Shown in pieces: positions 50,111-58,674 of a DNA stretch of 64,000 nucleotides. The DNA is from Peribacillus frigoritolerans. GTDB taxonomy: Bacteria > Bacillota > Bacilli > Bacillales > Bacillaceae. Numbering within the stretch: the stretch's first letter is position 1; each line of letters starts with the position of its first letter. The notes below the pieces were generated by a model. That model was not told the origin of the DNA and searched no databases. It saw only the letters and a list, made by a program, of their open reading frames with translations. The DNA lies in NCBI RefSeq assembly GCF_004358755.1, contig NZ_SMZY01000001.1, forward strand, positions 992,001 to 1,056,000, given 5' to 3'. The translations under genes were made by a program, and so were the position numbers.

Positions 50111-52048
50111 TTATTTTTCTTCTGTTTCTTCAGGACCCATGTAACGGTACTTTGTTGGATCTACAGGCTCAAATCCTTTAGGTGTATAAAAACGCAAGAG
50201 ATCTCCATATACAATCTGGTCTGAAAGGTTCAGCTTTTTATCGACCATTTCTTCTGTTTGTTTAATGTCTTCGTTTTCCTCTACCGTTTCTCCAGTAGCC
50301 GTATCATAGAATTTGCCGTCAACTGAAGTGAAATTAGGTGTTACGAAGTCACCGTTTCTAAAAGGCACCACTTGCTGGTGGTCCTTTGATAATAAATCCG
50401 TACCCATTTGGACATACTCTTTTGTATCAATGCCAAGCAGGTGAAGGAGAGTAGGGCGGATATCAACTTGCCCGCCGAACTGGTGCTGTTGTCCGCCTTC
50501 AAGGCCTGGTGCATGAATGAACAGTGGAGTTCGCTGCAGCTGAGCATGTTCAAACCCGTTAATCTCTTTGCCCATTACCTGAGACATCGCTTTGTTGTGA
50601 TTTTCCGAAATTCCGTAATGATCACCATACATAACGATCATTGTATTATCATATAGACCTGACTTTTTCAGATCATCGAAAAACTGCTTCAAAGACTCAT
50701 CCATGTAACGAGCCGTCTGGAAATAACGGTCTACTGAACCATCACCTGTTGTATGAGGATCAATAGTAGCTTCTTCCTCATCAATTGGATAAGGGAAGTG
50801 ATTCGTTAATGATATGAATTTTGTATAAAAAGGCTGCTCCATAGATTGAAGAAGCGGAATCGACTCTTTAAAGAATGGTTTATCTTTAAGGCCATAGTTC
50901 ACAACATCTTCATCTTTCATTGAATAATAGGCTGCATCAAAAAATTGCTCGTAGCCCAGTGACTTATACATCACATCACGGTTCCAGAAAGATTTATAGT
51001 TGCCGTGTAAAACAGCTGTTGAGTATCCCTTTTGATCAAGAATAGCCGGTGCTGCCTGATACGTGTTTTCTGCTTTCGTTGTAAATACAGCTCCCTGTGG
51101 AAGAGGGAACAAAGAGTTTTCAACCATAAACTCAGCATCAGACGTTTTACCTTGACCTGTCTGATGGAAGAAATTATCAAAGTAGAGCGTATTCTTATCT
51201 TCTGTCAATGAATTCAAGAACGGTGTAACTTCTTCGCCGTTAATTTTGTAATCAATAGCAAATGTCTGAAGTGATTCAAGTGAAATATAAATAACATTCA
51301 TGCCTTTTGCTTTACCGAAGTATTCCGGATTAGGTTCAGCGTGTGTTGCTTTCGTGTAGTTTACAACTTCTGTTACATCGTTGCTGTCAGCTAAAGCGCG
51401 CTGAGCAGATGACTTTGAGCTTTGAATCGCATCATAAATCGTGTAATTATACATGCCTAAATATTTAACAAGGTAATTGCGGTCAAAGGTGCGTGTTAAT
51501 AATTGCGGACGGTCCATTTCCGCCAAAGCAAGGTTTGCACCGAAAAGCATGACCGCTGAAATCAGAACTGCCGAAACTCGTTTGCCTTTCATTCTTACAT
51601 TTTCCGGCTTAACGAATTTACCAAATACAAGAACCATTAAAATGATGACATCCAGGAAGTAAAGAACATCATATGGTTTAACCAAAGCACCGAGACTTTG
51701 TCCAAGGTCACCGGCATTTTTAGTCTGTGTCAAGGTTGGCACTGTAATAAAATCATTGAAAAAACGATAGTACACAAGATTTGCATATAATAAGAAAGAA
51801 AGAAGGAAATCAATAACGATCATCCAAATAAATGCTTTTCTTCCTTTAGCAAATAAAGCTAATCCTAAAAACAGCACTGCAGAGCTTATCGGGTTAATGA
51901 ACAGCAAAAACTGCTGAATAGAATTATCAATTCCTAAATTAAGTTCGGTTTGATAAGCAGCATAGGTTTTTATCCATAGCAGTACGACTGCGAACAGAAA
52001 AAAGCCAAGATGCTTATTCAGAAAACTCTTAGCAAATACACTTTTCAT
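50111..52048 (-). CDS. ltaS: Lipoteichoic acid synthase LtaS
   Basis: The 645-residue protein has five N-terminal membrane segments (starting FFLFAVVLLWIKTYAAY) and an extracellular sulfatase-fold domain with Glu in ISLESLQTF, catalytic Thr in GQGKTSDAEF and MYGDHYGISENHNK. It closely fits B. subtilis YflE (649 aa) as I remember it. It polymerises the glycerol-phosphate chain from phosphatidylglycerol. ATG at 52048 behind AGAGGTG. Upstream on the minus strand TTAAGATTTAATTAAGATTA is an 11-bp-phased repeat. Confidence 0.93.
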   Translation of the reverse strand: MKSVFAKSFLNKHLGFFLFAVVLLWIKTYAAYQTELNLGIDNSIQQFLLFINPISSAVLFLGLALFAKGRKAFIWMIVIDFLLSFLLYANLVYYRFFNDFITVPTLTQTKNAGDLGQSLGALVKPYDVLYFLDVIILMVLVFGKFVKPENVRMKGKRVSAVLISAVMLFGANLALAEMDRPQLLTRTFDRNYLVKYLGMYNYTIYDAIQSSKSSAQRALADSNDVTEVVNYTKATHAEPNPEYFGKAKGMNVIYISLESLQTFAIDYKINGEEVTPFLNSLTEDKNTLYFDNFFHQTGQGKTSDAEFMVENSLFPLPQGAVFTTKAENTYQAAPAILDQKGYSTAVLHGNYKSFWNRDVMYKSLGYEQFFDAAYYSMKDEDVVNYGLKDKPFFKESIPLLQSMEQPFYTKFISLTNHFPYPIDEEEATIDPHTTGDGSVDRYFQTARYMDESLKQFFDDLKKSGLYDNTMIVMYGDHYGISENHNKAMSQVMGKEINGFEHAQLQRTPLFIHAPGLEGGQQHQFGGQVDIRPTLLHLLGIDTKEYVQMGTDLLSKDHQQVVPFRNGDFVTPNFTSVDGKFYDTATGETVEENEDIKQTEEMVDKKLNLSDQIVYGDLLRFYTPKGFEPVDPTKYRYMGPEETEEK

Positions 52049-52331
52049 TTTTTAACACCTCTAGTAATCTATTAAATTTTAATCTTAATTAAATCTTAAC
52101 CAATTATATATAGCCGCTTTACACTGTTTTGAAACAGGTAATCGTTCAGCAAAAGATAAGAGCAATAATAACGCAAACAGGTGCAAAAAGTCAACTTTTC
52201 AACTATTCAATCATTCTTAAATATATGAAATGATCTTATACATTTTAGACTTATTTTCCATAAGAAAACCATCGGCCGATTTACATAAAAAGCTTATCCC
52301 TAATACATAGTAAAGTTGGGGGTGATTATGA

Positions 52332-53225
52332 ATGAAATTCTTCTTAATTGGTGCCATTCTCCTGCTTTCACAGCAAATCCAGCCTGATAACAGCTTAACG
52401 ATTACCCATAATAATCATGTTATCGGAAAAATGAATCGGAATGATGCTGCGCTAATAATTCCGGAGACATCCATGATTGATGAAACAAAATTGAATAAAC
52501 TCATGAATCATGTAGATAATCAAATGTTTAAGGCGCCAGTAAATGCTGAAATTGACAAAAGCGGTAAAATCATTCCGGAAAAAACCGGCTACAGATTGCA
52601 TCGTGAGAACTTCAATGAAAAATTCCATGCGTACTTTTTCGGGAGCGGAGCCGCCCGTATGGAAGCACCAAAGGTGAAATTGTATCCAAGGGTAGATAAA
52701 GAATTGCTGAACAGTATTCGCACTGCAAGGATTGGAACTTATGTGACTTTTTTTAATAAGAATAATATACAGCGTACAAAAAACATCCATCTTGCTGCAG
52801 AGGCAATCAATAATAGGGTCGTTTTTCCGGGTGAGACGTTTTCCTTTAACGGGGTTGTCGGCAACCGCACATCGGCAAGAGGCTATTTGAAAGCTCCAAT
52901 CATCATCAGGGGTGAACTTTCTGAAGGGATAGGAGGGGGCATCTGCCAGGTTTCTTCTACTTTATTCAATGCTATTGACAATGCAGGTTTAAAAGTAATC
53001 GAGAGATATTCCCACAGCCGGAGAGTTCCTTATGTTCCAGCAGGAAGAGATGCAACTGTAAGCTGGTATGGACCTGATTTTAGGTTCACGAATAAATACA
53101 GCGAGCCTGTGCTGATCAGGGCAGCTGTCTATGGAGCAAGTATTATGGTCACCATCTACTCTACGAATGAAGTTGCTTATGAAAAAAGATTAGAACCTCG
53201 AACGCTGCCCGTCAAAAAAAGGTAA
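52332..53225 (+). CDS. VanW family protein (YoaR-like)
   Basis: The 297-residue protein has a short N-terminal hydrophobic segment, a PG-binding-4-like region (about 40-110) and a VanW domain with INNRVVFPGETFSFNGVVG, ISEGIGGGICQVSSTLFN-type residues and SHSRRVPYVPAGRDATVSW. The role is unknown; members occur in vancomycin-resistance clusters and as wall-associated proteins in Bacillus. ATG at 52332 behind TTGGGGGTG. Divergent from ltaS. Confidence 0.85.
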   Translation: MKFFLIGAILLLSQQIQPDNSLTITHNNHVIGKMNRNDAALIIPETSMIDETKLNKLMNHVDNQMFKAPVNAEIDKSGKIIPEKTGYRLHRENFNEKFHAYFFGSGAARMEAPKVKLYPRVDKELLNSIRTARIGTYVTFFNKNNIQRTKNIHLAAEAINNRVVFPGETFSFNGVVGNRTSARGYLKAPIIIRGELSEGIGGGICQVSSTLFNAIDNAGLKVIERYSHSRRVPYVPAGRDATVSWYGPDFRFTNKYSEPVLIRAAVYGASIMVTIYSTNEVAYEKRLEPRTLPVKKR

Positions 53226-53349
53226 AGGAAAAACGTTTGAGTTGCAAGCTACATAAAAATCGCTCTTAATACGGAATTGCCTAATGAAAATGATACTTCT
53301 GAATCCTACTGCTTGGACATATAGTTAGAAGAATCTTTTCTTAGGCAAG

Positions 53350-53928
53350 GTGATCATTATCACTCAAAAAATAGCAGCGATTATAATAGGAAGCTTATTG
53401 ATCAGTATTGGCATCAACGGCTTTTTAGTTCCGCATCATTTAATTGATGGCGGAGTTGACGGAATAGCCTTGATTTTACATTACTATTTTGGTTATAAAA
53501 CGGGATTATGCATTCTATTTTTAAGCTTGCCTCTTTGTTTTTTTTCCTGGTTTTTCAAACCGGTCTATTTTTACAGCAGCATTCACGGTTTATTGATATC
53601 TGCTTTTTTTATTGATTTGCTGGATCCCTTGAGAACTCAATTTTCTTTGCCGATTTTTTTAAGTTCCCTGATAGGAGGAGGATTAATAGGAATTGGCATT
53701 GGAGTTATGCTCAGAAATGATACTAGCACAGGGGGAACGGATTTATTGGCGCGGCTTATTTCAGACAGCACAAAAGTAAATATAGGGATTTCGATTTTAA
53801 TCATTGACGGTCTTGTAGCAGCCGCAGGGTATAAAACCCTGGGACCCAGAAGCTTTTTCTTTTCATGTGTCACAATTGGAATTATAGGATTGATCACACA
53901 CATAATTATGAAACCCTCTGATCATTGA
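53350..53928 (+). CDS. YitT family membrane protein (short form)
   Basis: The 192-residue protein has about five membrane segments with the YitT signatures GINGFLVPHHLIDGGVDGIA and LRNDTSTGGTDLLARLI. The C-terminal DUF2179 domain of full-length YitT proteins is missing, so it is a naturally short or truncated form. Function unknown. GTG start at 53350 has a weak site, so the start is uncertain. Confidence 0.78.
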   Translation: MIIITQKIAAIIIGSLLISIGINGFLVPHHLIDGGVDGIALILHYYFGYKTGLCILFLSLPLCFFSWFFKPVYFYSSIHGLLISAFFIDLLDPLRTQFSLPIFLSSLIGGGLIGIGIGVMLRNDTSTGGTDLLARLISDSTKVNIGISILIIDGLVAAAGYKTLGPRSFFFSCVTIGIIGLITHIIMKPSDH

Positions 53929-53957
53929 AAAAGCAGACCCAAAAAAAGGATCTGCTT
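53926..53957. terminator. Terminator between convergent yitT-like and yoxD
   Basis: AAGCAGA and TCTGCTT arms around a 13-nt loop; on the minus strand followed by TTTTTC, on the plus strand by TGTCTGTTTTT. Confidence 0.7.
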
Positions 53958-53965
53958 GTCTGTTT

Positions 53966-54682
53966 TTATGGATTTGTTGACCATAATCCTGCTGTCTTCA
54001 CAAATACGCGTGAATTAAGTTTTAGCTGAGCAACCATGAATTCGGCTAAATCTTCAGGCTGCATGACTGATTCAGGATTTCCGTCAGTCAGATTCGTCTC
54101 AATCGCTAAATCAGTTGCAACTGTGCTAGGTGTTAAGGCACTGACACGAATATTATGCTTTCTTACTTCCAGCATAAGGGATTCTGTTAATCCAAGCACT
54201 GCAAATTTTGAAGCGCTGTAGGCACTTGTAACTGGAGCACCCTTTTGGCCGGCAGATGATGAGATGTTAATAATATCGCCAGCTTTTCCTTCAATCATGT
54301 CAGGAAGCACGGCTCTTGTAGCATTGTAAACTCCCATTAAGTTTACGCGGATAATGCTTTCCCATTCTTCGGGAGTCAGCTCTAAAAAGCCTCCGAATTT
54401 AGCAATTCCAGCATTATTAATAAGGATATCAATCTTTCCTAATGCTGATTTAATGTCATTTACCGCAAGCTCAACAGAATTAAGATGTGTAACATCAGCT
54501 GCAGCAACAGCTGTTTTTACACCAAATTCCTTTAATTCCTCAGCTGTTTTTTCGAGATTGGACAAAGTCAGTCCAATCAGTCCAATGTTGACACCTTCCT
54601 TGGCAAGTGCAATGGCAGCTGCTCGTCCAATGCCTCTTCCGGCACCGGTAATGATGGCTGTTTTTCCATTTAATGAACCCAC
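53966..54682 (-). CDS. yoxD: SDR oxidoreductase YoxD (3-ketoacyl reductase-like)
   Basis: The 238-residue SDR has [17 protein letters not shown] and the catalytic set [20 protein letters not shown]. Length and sequence closely fit B. subtilis YoxD as I remember it (end AGLWSTNP). FabG-like; substrate unknown. GTG at 54682 has AGGAG 8 nt upstream and gives exactly 238 residues; a GTG three codons earlier overlaps the ribosome-binding site. Confidence 0.87.
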   Translation of the reverse strand: MGSLNGKTAIITGAGRGIGRAAAIALAKEGVNIGLIGLTLSNLEKTAEELKEFGVKTAVAAADVTHLNSVELAVNDIKSALGKIDILINNAGIAKFGGFLELTPEEWESIIRVNLMGVYNATRAVLPDMIEGKAGDIINISSSAGQKGAPVTSAYSASKFAVLGLTESLMLEVRKHNIRVSALTPSTVATDLAIETNLTDGNPESVMQPEDLAEFMVAQLKLNSRVFVKTAGLWSTNP

Positions 54683-54703
54683 ATATATCACTCCTATTAA
54701 AAT

Positions 54704-54746
54704 ATAGATAATTAGACCGCATTTGATCCGCGGTCTAATTATCTAT
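54704..54746. terminator. 17-bp perfect palindrome between hxlB and yoxD
   Basis: ATAGATAATTAGACCGC (54704-54720) and GCGGTCTAATTATCTAT (54730-54746) are perfect complements with a 9-nt loop. On the minus strand it lies just after hxlB and before the yoxD ribosome-binding site; the following T-run is weak (ATTTT). Terminator or attenuator, possibly operator. Confidence 0.6.
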
Positions 54747-54751
54747 TCCCT

Positions 54752-55312
54752 TTATTCTAGATTTGCATGCTTGCCGTACATCGTTTCGGAATCTAACCCT
54801 TTTTTCTCCATAAATCTTAAGATAATTGCATCATAGAACAGAAGAAGAGTCTGCTCGAACAAGGAACCCATCGGCTGGATGGTTTTCTTTTCACTGTTTG
54901 ATTGATCTTTAGGAGATCCAGGCAATTGAATGGTGATGTCTGCGAGTTTTCCCAAAGTCGACTCTGGTTTAATCGTGACTGTCACAATCGTTCCGCCGAT
55001 GCTTTTGGCTTTTTCTGCAAGCTGGATCAAGCTTTTTGTTTCGCCTGAACCTGAACCGATAATTAAGATATCATCTTTTTCAAAGTTTCCAGTAACGGTT
55101 TCTCCGATGACATATGCATCAATCCCCATATGCATCATTCTCATTGCAAATGATTTTCCCATAAATCCAGATCTTCCGGCCCCAGCCGTAAAGACTTTTT
55201 CAGATTTAAGAATGGCATCGACTAATTTCTCTGAATCACTGTCAGAAATTAAATCAGCGGCAGGTCCAAGCTCATTTAAAATTTTTGCAAAATAGTGAGT
55301 TGTCTGCGTCAT
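54752..55312 (-). CDS. hxlB: 6-phospho-3-hexuloisomerase HxlB
   Basis: The 186-residue SIS-domain protein has TAGAGRSGFMGKSFAMRMMH and IGSGSGETKSLI, typical of HxlB. It converts hexulose 6-phosphate to fructose 6-phosphate, second step of formaldehyde fixation by the ribulose monophosphate pathway. ATG at 55312, 4 bp after the hxlA stop. Confidence 0.93.
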   Translation of the reverse strand: MTQTTHYFAKILNELGPAADLISDSDSEKLVDAILKSEKVFTAGAGRSGFMGKSFAMRMMHMGIDAYVIGETVTGNFEKDDILIIGSGSGETKSLIQLAEKAKSIGGTIVTVTIKPESTLGKLADITIQLPGSPKDQSNSEKKTIQPMGSLFEQTLLLFYDAIILRFMEKKGLDSETMYGKHANLE

Positions 55313-55316
55313 GGAG

Positions 55317-55949
55317 TTATCCTTGTTTGATTAATTTTTGCATTTGGGATGCAGCCGCTTTGATATCAGCTTGGCCAGTAATGCCGCCGCCGACGATTAC
55401 CAGGTCAGGCTGTGCTTTAATCACTTCAGGCAATGTTTCTAATTTGATGCCGCCTGCTACAGCTGTTTTTGCATTTTTAACAACGCTTTTAATTGCTTTT
55501 AGATCTTCAAAAGAGTTTTGTCCTACTGCCTGAAGGTCGTAGCCTGTGTGAACACAGATATAATCAACGCCAAACTCATCAAGCTCTTTCGCACGGGCAG
55601 CGATGTCTTTTACAGCGATCATATCAACAAGAATTTTCTTGCCTTGTTTTTTAGCCTCTTCGACAGCCCCTTTAATGGACATATCTTCTGCTGCTCCAAG
55701 GATTGTCACGATATCAGCACCAGCTTCAGAAGCTTTCATGACTTCATAGCCTGCTGCATCCATGATTTTAAGATCAGCTAACACCTTTAAGTTAGGAAAT
55801 GCTTCTTTCATTTCCTTTACAGCGCGAAGGCCTTCGTTAATAACGACAGGTGTTCCAATCTCAACGACATCTATAAATGATTCAACTTCTTTAACCAGTT
55901 TAATTCCTTCTGGTATATCGACTAAATCTAAAGCTAATTGTAATTCCAT
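55317..55949 (-). CDS. hxlA: 3-hexulose-6-phosphate synthase HxlA
   Basis: The 210-residue TIM-barrel enzyme of the OMP-decarboxylase superfamily has LQLALDLVDIPEGIK, VLADLKIMDAAGYE (DxKxxD metal/substrate motif) and VAGGIKLETLPEV. It condenses formaldehyde with ribulose 5-phosphate. ATG at 55949 behind TAGGAGG. First gene of the hxlAB operon, divergent from hxlR. Confidence 0.94.
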   Translation of the reverse strand: MELQLALDLVDIPEGIKLVKEVESFIDVVEIGTPVVINEGLRAVKEMKEAFPNLKVLADLKIMDAAGYEVMKASEAGADIVTILGAAEDMSIKGAVEEAKKQGKKILVDMIAVKDIAARAKELDEFGVDYICVHTGYDLQAVGQNSFEDLKAIKSVVKNAKTAVAGGIKLETLPEVIKAQPDLVIVGGGITGQADIKAAASQMQKLIKQG

Positions 55950-56090
55950 GAATAAGTTCCTCCTATAAAAATCTAGTTTTTTGCTGCACTCTAAAACGAT
56001 CTTCCCTCAGCATGGAAAGTAGTTCGGTAAATTATTTATTGCTGTTGCTCACCAGCACAATTGCTATTGTAATATGTATATCAATAAAAT

Positions 56091-56138
56091 AAAAGTACGC
56101 ACTTTTAATTTACATAGTGATAAAAAGTATACTATAGG
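56091..56138. promoter_or_regulatory. Candidate HxlR binding region
   Basis: AAAAGTACGCACTTTT (56091-56106) is a perfect dyad, and AAAAAGTATACTATAGG (from 56122) carries a second AGTATACT palindrome 31 bp on, about three helical turns. They lie between hxlA and hxlR. In B. subtilis HxlR binds two repeated sites upstream of hxlAB to activate it. Confidence 0.55.
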
Positions 56139-56164
56139 TTATACTAGGGACGGAGGTGATCGAA

Positions 56165-56530
56165 ATGTCTCGAATGGATGGAAAACTGTTTAATTGCGAA
56201 AAAGAATTGACTCTTTCTGTCATTGGCGGTAAATGGAAAATGCTGATTTTATGGCATCTTGGTAAAGAAGGAACAAAGCGCTTTGGCGAATTAAAGTCTC
56301 TTATGCCTGGAATTACCCAGCGTATGCTTGTTAATCAGCTGCGCGAGCTAGAAGAAGACTTAATCGTTGAACGCAAAGTGTATCCTGTCGTCCCTCCCAA
56401 AGTGGAATACTCTTTAACGGACCAGGGGAGAACCCTGATGCCGATTCTTGACGCCATGTACGAATGGGGCAAGAATTATATGGAGAATGTCGCTGAAGAA
56501 AAACCGGAGATACGTGAGTCGATTAAGTAA
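56165..56530 (+). CDS. hxlR: Formaldehyde-responsive activator HxlR
   Basis: The 121-residue winged-helix protein (DUF24 family) starts [17 protein letters not shown], with Cys11 and Lys13 that in B. subtilis HxlR form the formaldehyde-induced crosslink. [12 protein letters not shown] and [16 protein letters not shown] complete the DNA-binding fold. It activates hxlAB. ATG at 56165 behind CGGAGG. Confidence 0.92.
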   Translation: MSRMDGKLFNCEKELTLSVIGGKWKMLILWHLGKEGTKRFGELKSLMPGITQRMLVNQLRELEEDLIVERKVYPVVPPKVEYSLTDQGRTLMPILDAMYEWGKNYMENVAEEKPEIRESIK

Positions 56531-56592
56531 TTGAACATTTATATATGAAGGCTCATTTTGTAAAGTTGCTTTTAGAAAAAATGTTGTAAACC

Positions 56593-56700
56593 TAGTGGAT
56601 TGCAGCGGAAGGAACTTGACTGCTGCGGGAAATAGGAGGAGACTCGGGTGGCTTAGCCGAAGAGGCTCCTGTCCTCCCCGCGGAAAGAAACGGTAACATT
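56593..56700. repeat. Widespread Bacillaceae-type GC-rich palindromic repeat
   Basis: TGCAGCGGAAGG..GACTGCTGCGGGAAA near 56600 and GAAGAGGCTCCTG..CCCGCGGAAAG near 56680 match the layout of a GC-rich intergenic repeat I know from many Bacillus genomes (GGAGCGGAAGGCG..CCTGCGGGAAAA..CCCGCGGAAAGCG). It is one decayed copy and is unrelated to the repeat family above. Confidence 0.6.
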
Positions 56701-56741
56701 GATAACAAATAACAACAAGCAATGCGAACACAGCCTATATG

Positions 56742-56784
56742 AAAGAGCAAGATTCCGAATGCCGGAGATCTTGCTCTTTTTTTG
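56742..56784 (+). terminator. Hairpin terminator
   Basis: AAAGAGCAAGAT and ATCTTGCTCTTT pair around a loop containing TTCCG/CGGAG, followed by TTTT. It may end the hxlR transcript beyond the repeat. Confidence 0.75.
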
Positions 56785-56864
56785 ATGGAACGTCTCTTTA
56801 TGATGATGATTTAATAGGTTTAGCCATTTTGAAGTAAGATCAGGATTCATTTCTTCTCCCTATA

Positions 56865-57065
56865 TTATATATTCACGAAAAATACAACGAGTAAAATCAA
56901 AGCGAGAGCAATGCTGACAATATATATAGCGGATAAATTCTTCATTCTGGCCTTCGTTGATTCACGGTAAGTCTCAACTGCTTGATTCTGTCCGATTAAT
57001 ATGGTTATTATTAACCCGACTAAACTAATAATAGAGATAATAATGACACTGATCCAAATAGACAA
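56865..57065 (-). CDS. Small two-helix membrane protein, 66 aa
   Basis: TTG at 57065 has AAAAGGAGT upstream. The product has two hydrophobic helices (about residues 3-25 and 45-65) joined by a charged loop (AVETYRESTKARMKN). No family recognised. Its 5' region is back-to-back with the MocR gene. Confidence 0.65.
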   Translation of the reverse strand: MSIWISVIIISIISLVGLIITILIGQNQAVETYRESTKARMKNLSAIYIVSIALALILLVVFFVNI

Positions 57066-57127
57066 TTTATTGACTCCTTTTGTATAATATCCCCGCTCTT
57101 AACAATCATTTTACATGTGTTCCAGGA

Positions 57128-57175
57128 GATGGGGCCATCCAATTTTCATATTTTAATGCCATCCACTTTTATAAT
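57128..57175 (+). promoter_or_regulatory. MocR promoter with repeated GCCATCC sites
   Basis: GATGG-GG-CCATC (57128-57139) is a dyad, and GCCATCC recurs at 57134 and 57158 (24 bp apart) with similar A/T flanks (GCCATCCAATTTT and GCCATCCACTTTT). TATAAT at 57170-57175 is a likely -10. MocR/GabR-type regulators bind direct plus inverted repeats overlapping their own promoter, so this is probably autoregulation. Confidence 0.55.
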
Positions 57176-57207
57176 TGCACCATTATGTATGTAAGGAGCT
57201 GATAATT

Positions 57208-58647
57208 ATGACGAAAGAATGGAAGCCCGACCGTTTAAGTGAGCAGCCAATTTATAAACAGATCGTTCAGTATTTTGAAGAGCAGATTCGCAACGGGGAA
57301 CTGCCTCCATTAAGCAAACTGCCTTCTGAACGAATGTTGGCAGAGGACTTAGGGGTAAACCGAAGCACAGTTGCAACTGCCTATGCTGAACTCAGTGCAT
57401 CAGGTTTAATTATCAGCAAAAGGGGAAGCGGTACATTGGTCGGTGAAGTTAATCAGGACTATTCTAGCGGACGGTTGCCGAACTGGAACCGCATGCTCAT
57501 AGCCGGTACACTTTTGCCAAATGTGCCGATCATTCAGCGGATCGCTGAAGAAACCCATCATAAAAATCTGATTGATTTGGCTACCGGGCAGTTATCACCG
57601 GAATTGTTCCCAAACGAACAATTTCAGCACTTATTAAAGAATCAGCATTTCGATCATCCCTTAAGCTATGATCATCCGCATGGGAATATGAAATTGCGGG
57701 AAACAATAGCCGGTCATCTGAAAACCTATAAAAAAATAGATTGTACGCCATCATCCATCCTTATTACTTCAGGAGCTCAGCAGGCTCTGCACCTTATCAT
57801 TCAATGTTTATTGAAACCTGGCGATGCAATTGCAATAGAAAATCCTTCATATACATATTCTTTGCCTATTTTCAAATCTCTTGGCATTAAGACAATATTG
57901 CTTGATGCGGATGAAAATGGCGTAAATCCTCAAGCTATTCATGATGCCTATATGAAGCACCGGATTCGGATGATTTTTCTAGGTTCCGCATATCAAAATC
58001 CAACTGGTGCCGTTCTTCATTCTGAACGAAGAAAAAAAACCCTCAGTACTGCATATGAGTTTGGAATTCCAATCGTTGAAGATGATCCTTACTCCTTATT
58101 GTCTTTTGAGAATGAAAGCGCAGCAACCTTAAAATCGGAAGATTCACATGGCATTGTGATCTATATCAGCTCACTGTCAAAAATGGTATCCTCAGGCATG
58201 AGAATCGGCTGGATTTTAGCTCCCAAACAAATTATTGAACGATTAGCAGATGCCAGACAGCAAATCGATTTTGGATCAAGCATTTTTTCGGATTGGCTGG
58301 CAAGAGAGTTTTTAAAATCTGATTTTTTTGATCCGCATCTTCATCAGTTGAAAATTGAATTAAAAGAAAGGAGAGATATACTGGTTTCAGCTATTGAAAA
58401 GCATCTCCCCGGACTGGTGGATTATACAGTGCCAAAAGGCGGTATTCACTTATGGTGCCGAATAAAACCTGCACATCATGATGAAAAACTATTTAATCAA
58501 TCAGTAGATAAAGGGATGATATATACCCCGGGAAGTGCTCTTGGTTCGAATAAGGGCTTTGTCAGATTCACATTTGGACGAGCGGCCAAACAATCAATCG
58601 ACACTGCCATTGCTGCATTTTCAGAAGCGCTGCTTCTGCAAAAATAA
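57208..58647 (+). CDS. MocR-type PLP-dependent transcriptional regulator
   Basis: The 479-residue protein joins a GntR winged helix (about 10-78, SERMLAEDLGVNRSTVATAY) to a fold-type I aminotransferase domain with the PLP Lys325 in SSLSKMVSSGMRIGW, AYQNPTGAVL and DDPYSLLSF. Such regulators sense PLP or an amino compound. It may control the two monooxygenase genes downstream as well as itself. ATG at 57208 behind AAGGAGC. Confidence 0.9.
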   Translation: MTKEWKPDRLSEQPIYKQIVQYFEEQIRNGELPPLSKLPSERMLAEDLGVNRSTVATAYAELSASGLIISKRGSGTLVGEVNQDYSSGRLPNWNRMLIAGTLLPNVPIIQRIAEETHHKNLIDLATGQLSPELFPNEQFQHLLKNQHFDHPLSYDHPHGNMKLRETIAGHLKTYKKIDCTPSSILITSGAQQALHLIIQCLLKPGDAIAIENPSYTYSLPIFKSLGIKTILLDADENGVNPQAIHDAYMKHRIRMIFLGSAYQNPTGAVLHSERRKKTLSTAYEFGIPIVEDDPYSLLSFENESAATLKSEDSHGIVIYISSLSKMVSSGMRIGWILAPKQIIERLADARQQIDFGSSIFSDWLAREFLKSDFFDPHLHQLKIELKERRDILVSAIEKHLPGLVDYTVPKGGIHLWCRIKPAHHDEKLFNQSVDKGMIYTPGSALGSNKGFVRFTFGRAAKQSIDTAIAAFSEALLLQK

Positions 58648-58674
58648 GAATTCAGCAAAAGAGGAGAAAAGGCA

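Noticed and set aside
53277-53348. TTGCCTAA/TTAGGCAA inverted repeat before the YitT-like gene
   Set aside because: Arms of 8 bp separated by 56 bp are expected by chance at some frequency, and nothing else supports a function.
56653-56850. Minus-strand frame starting MNPDLTSKW with GGGAGAA upstream
   Set aside because: The start has a fair ribosome-binding site, but most of the frame is made of a terminator hairpin and a GC-rich repeat. It may be the stump of a gene, but a product cannot be supported.
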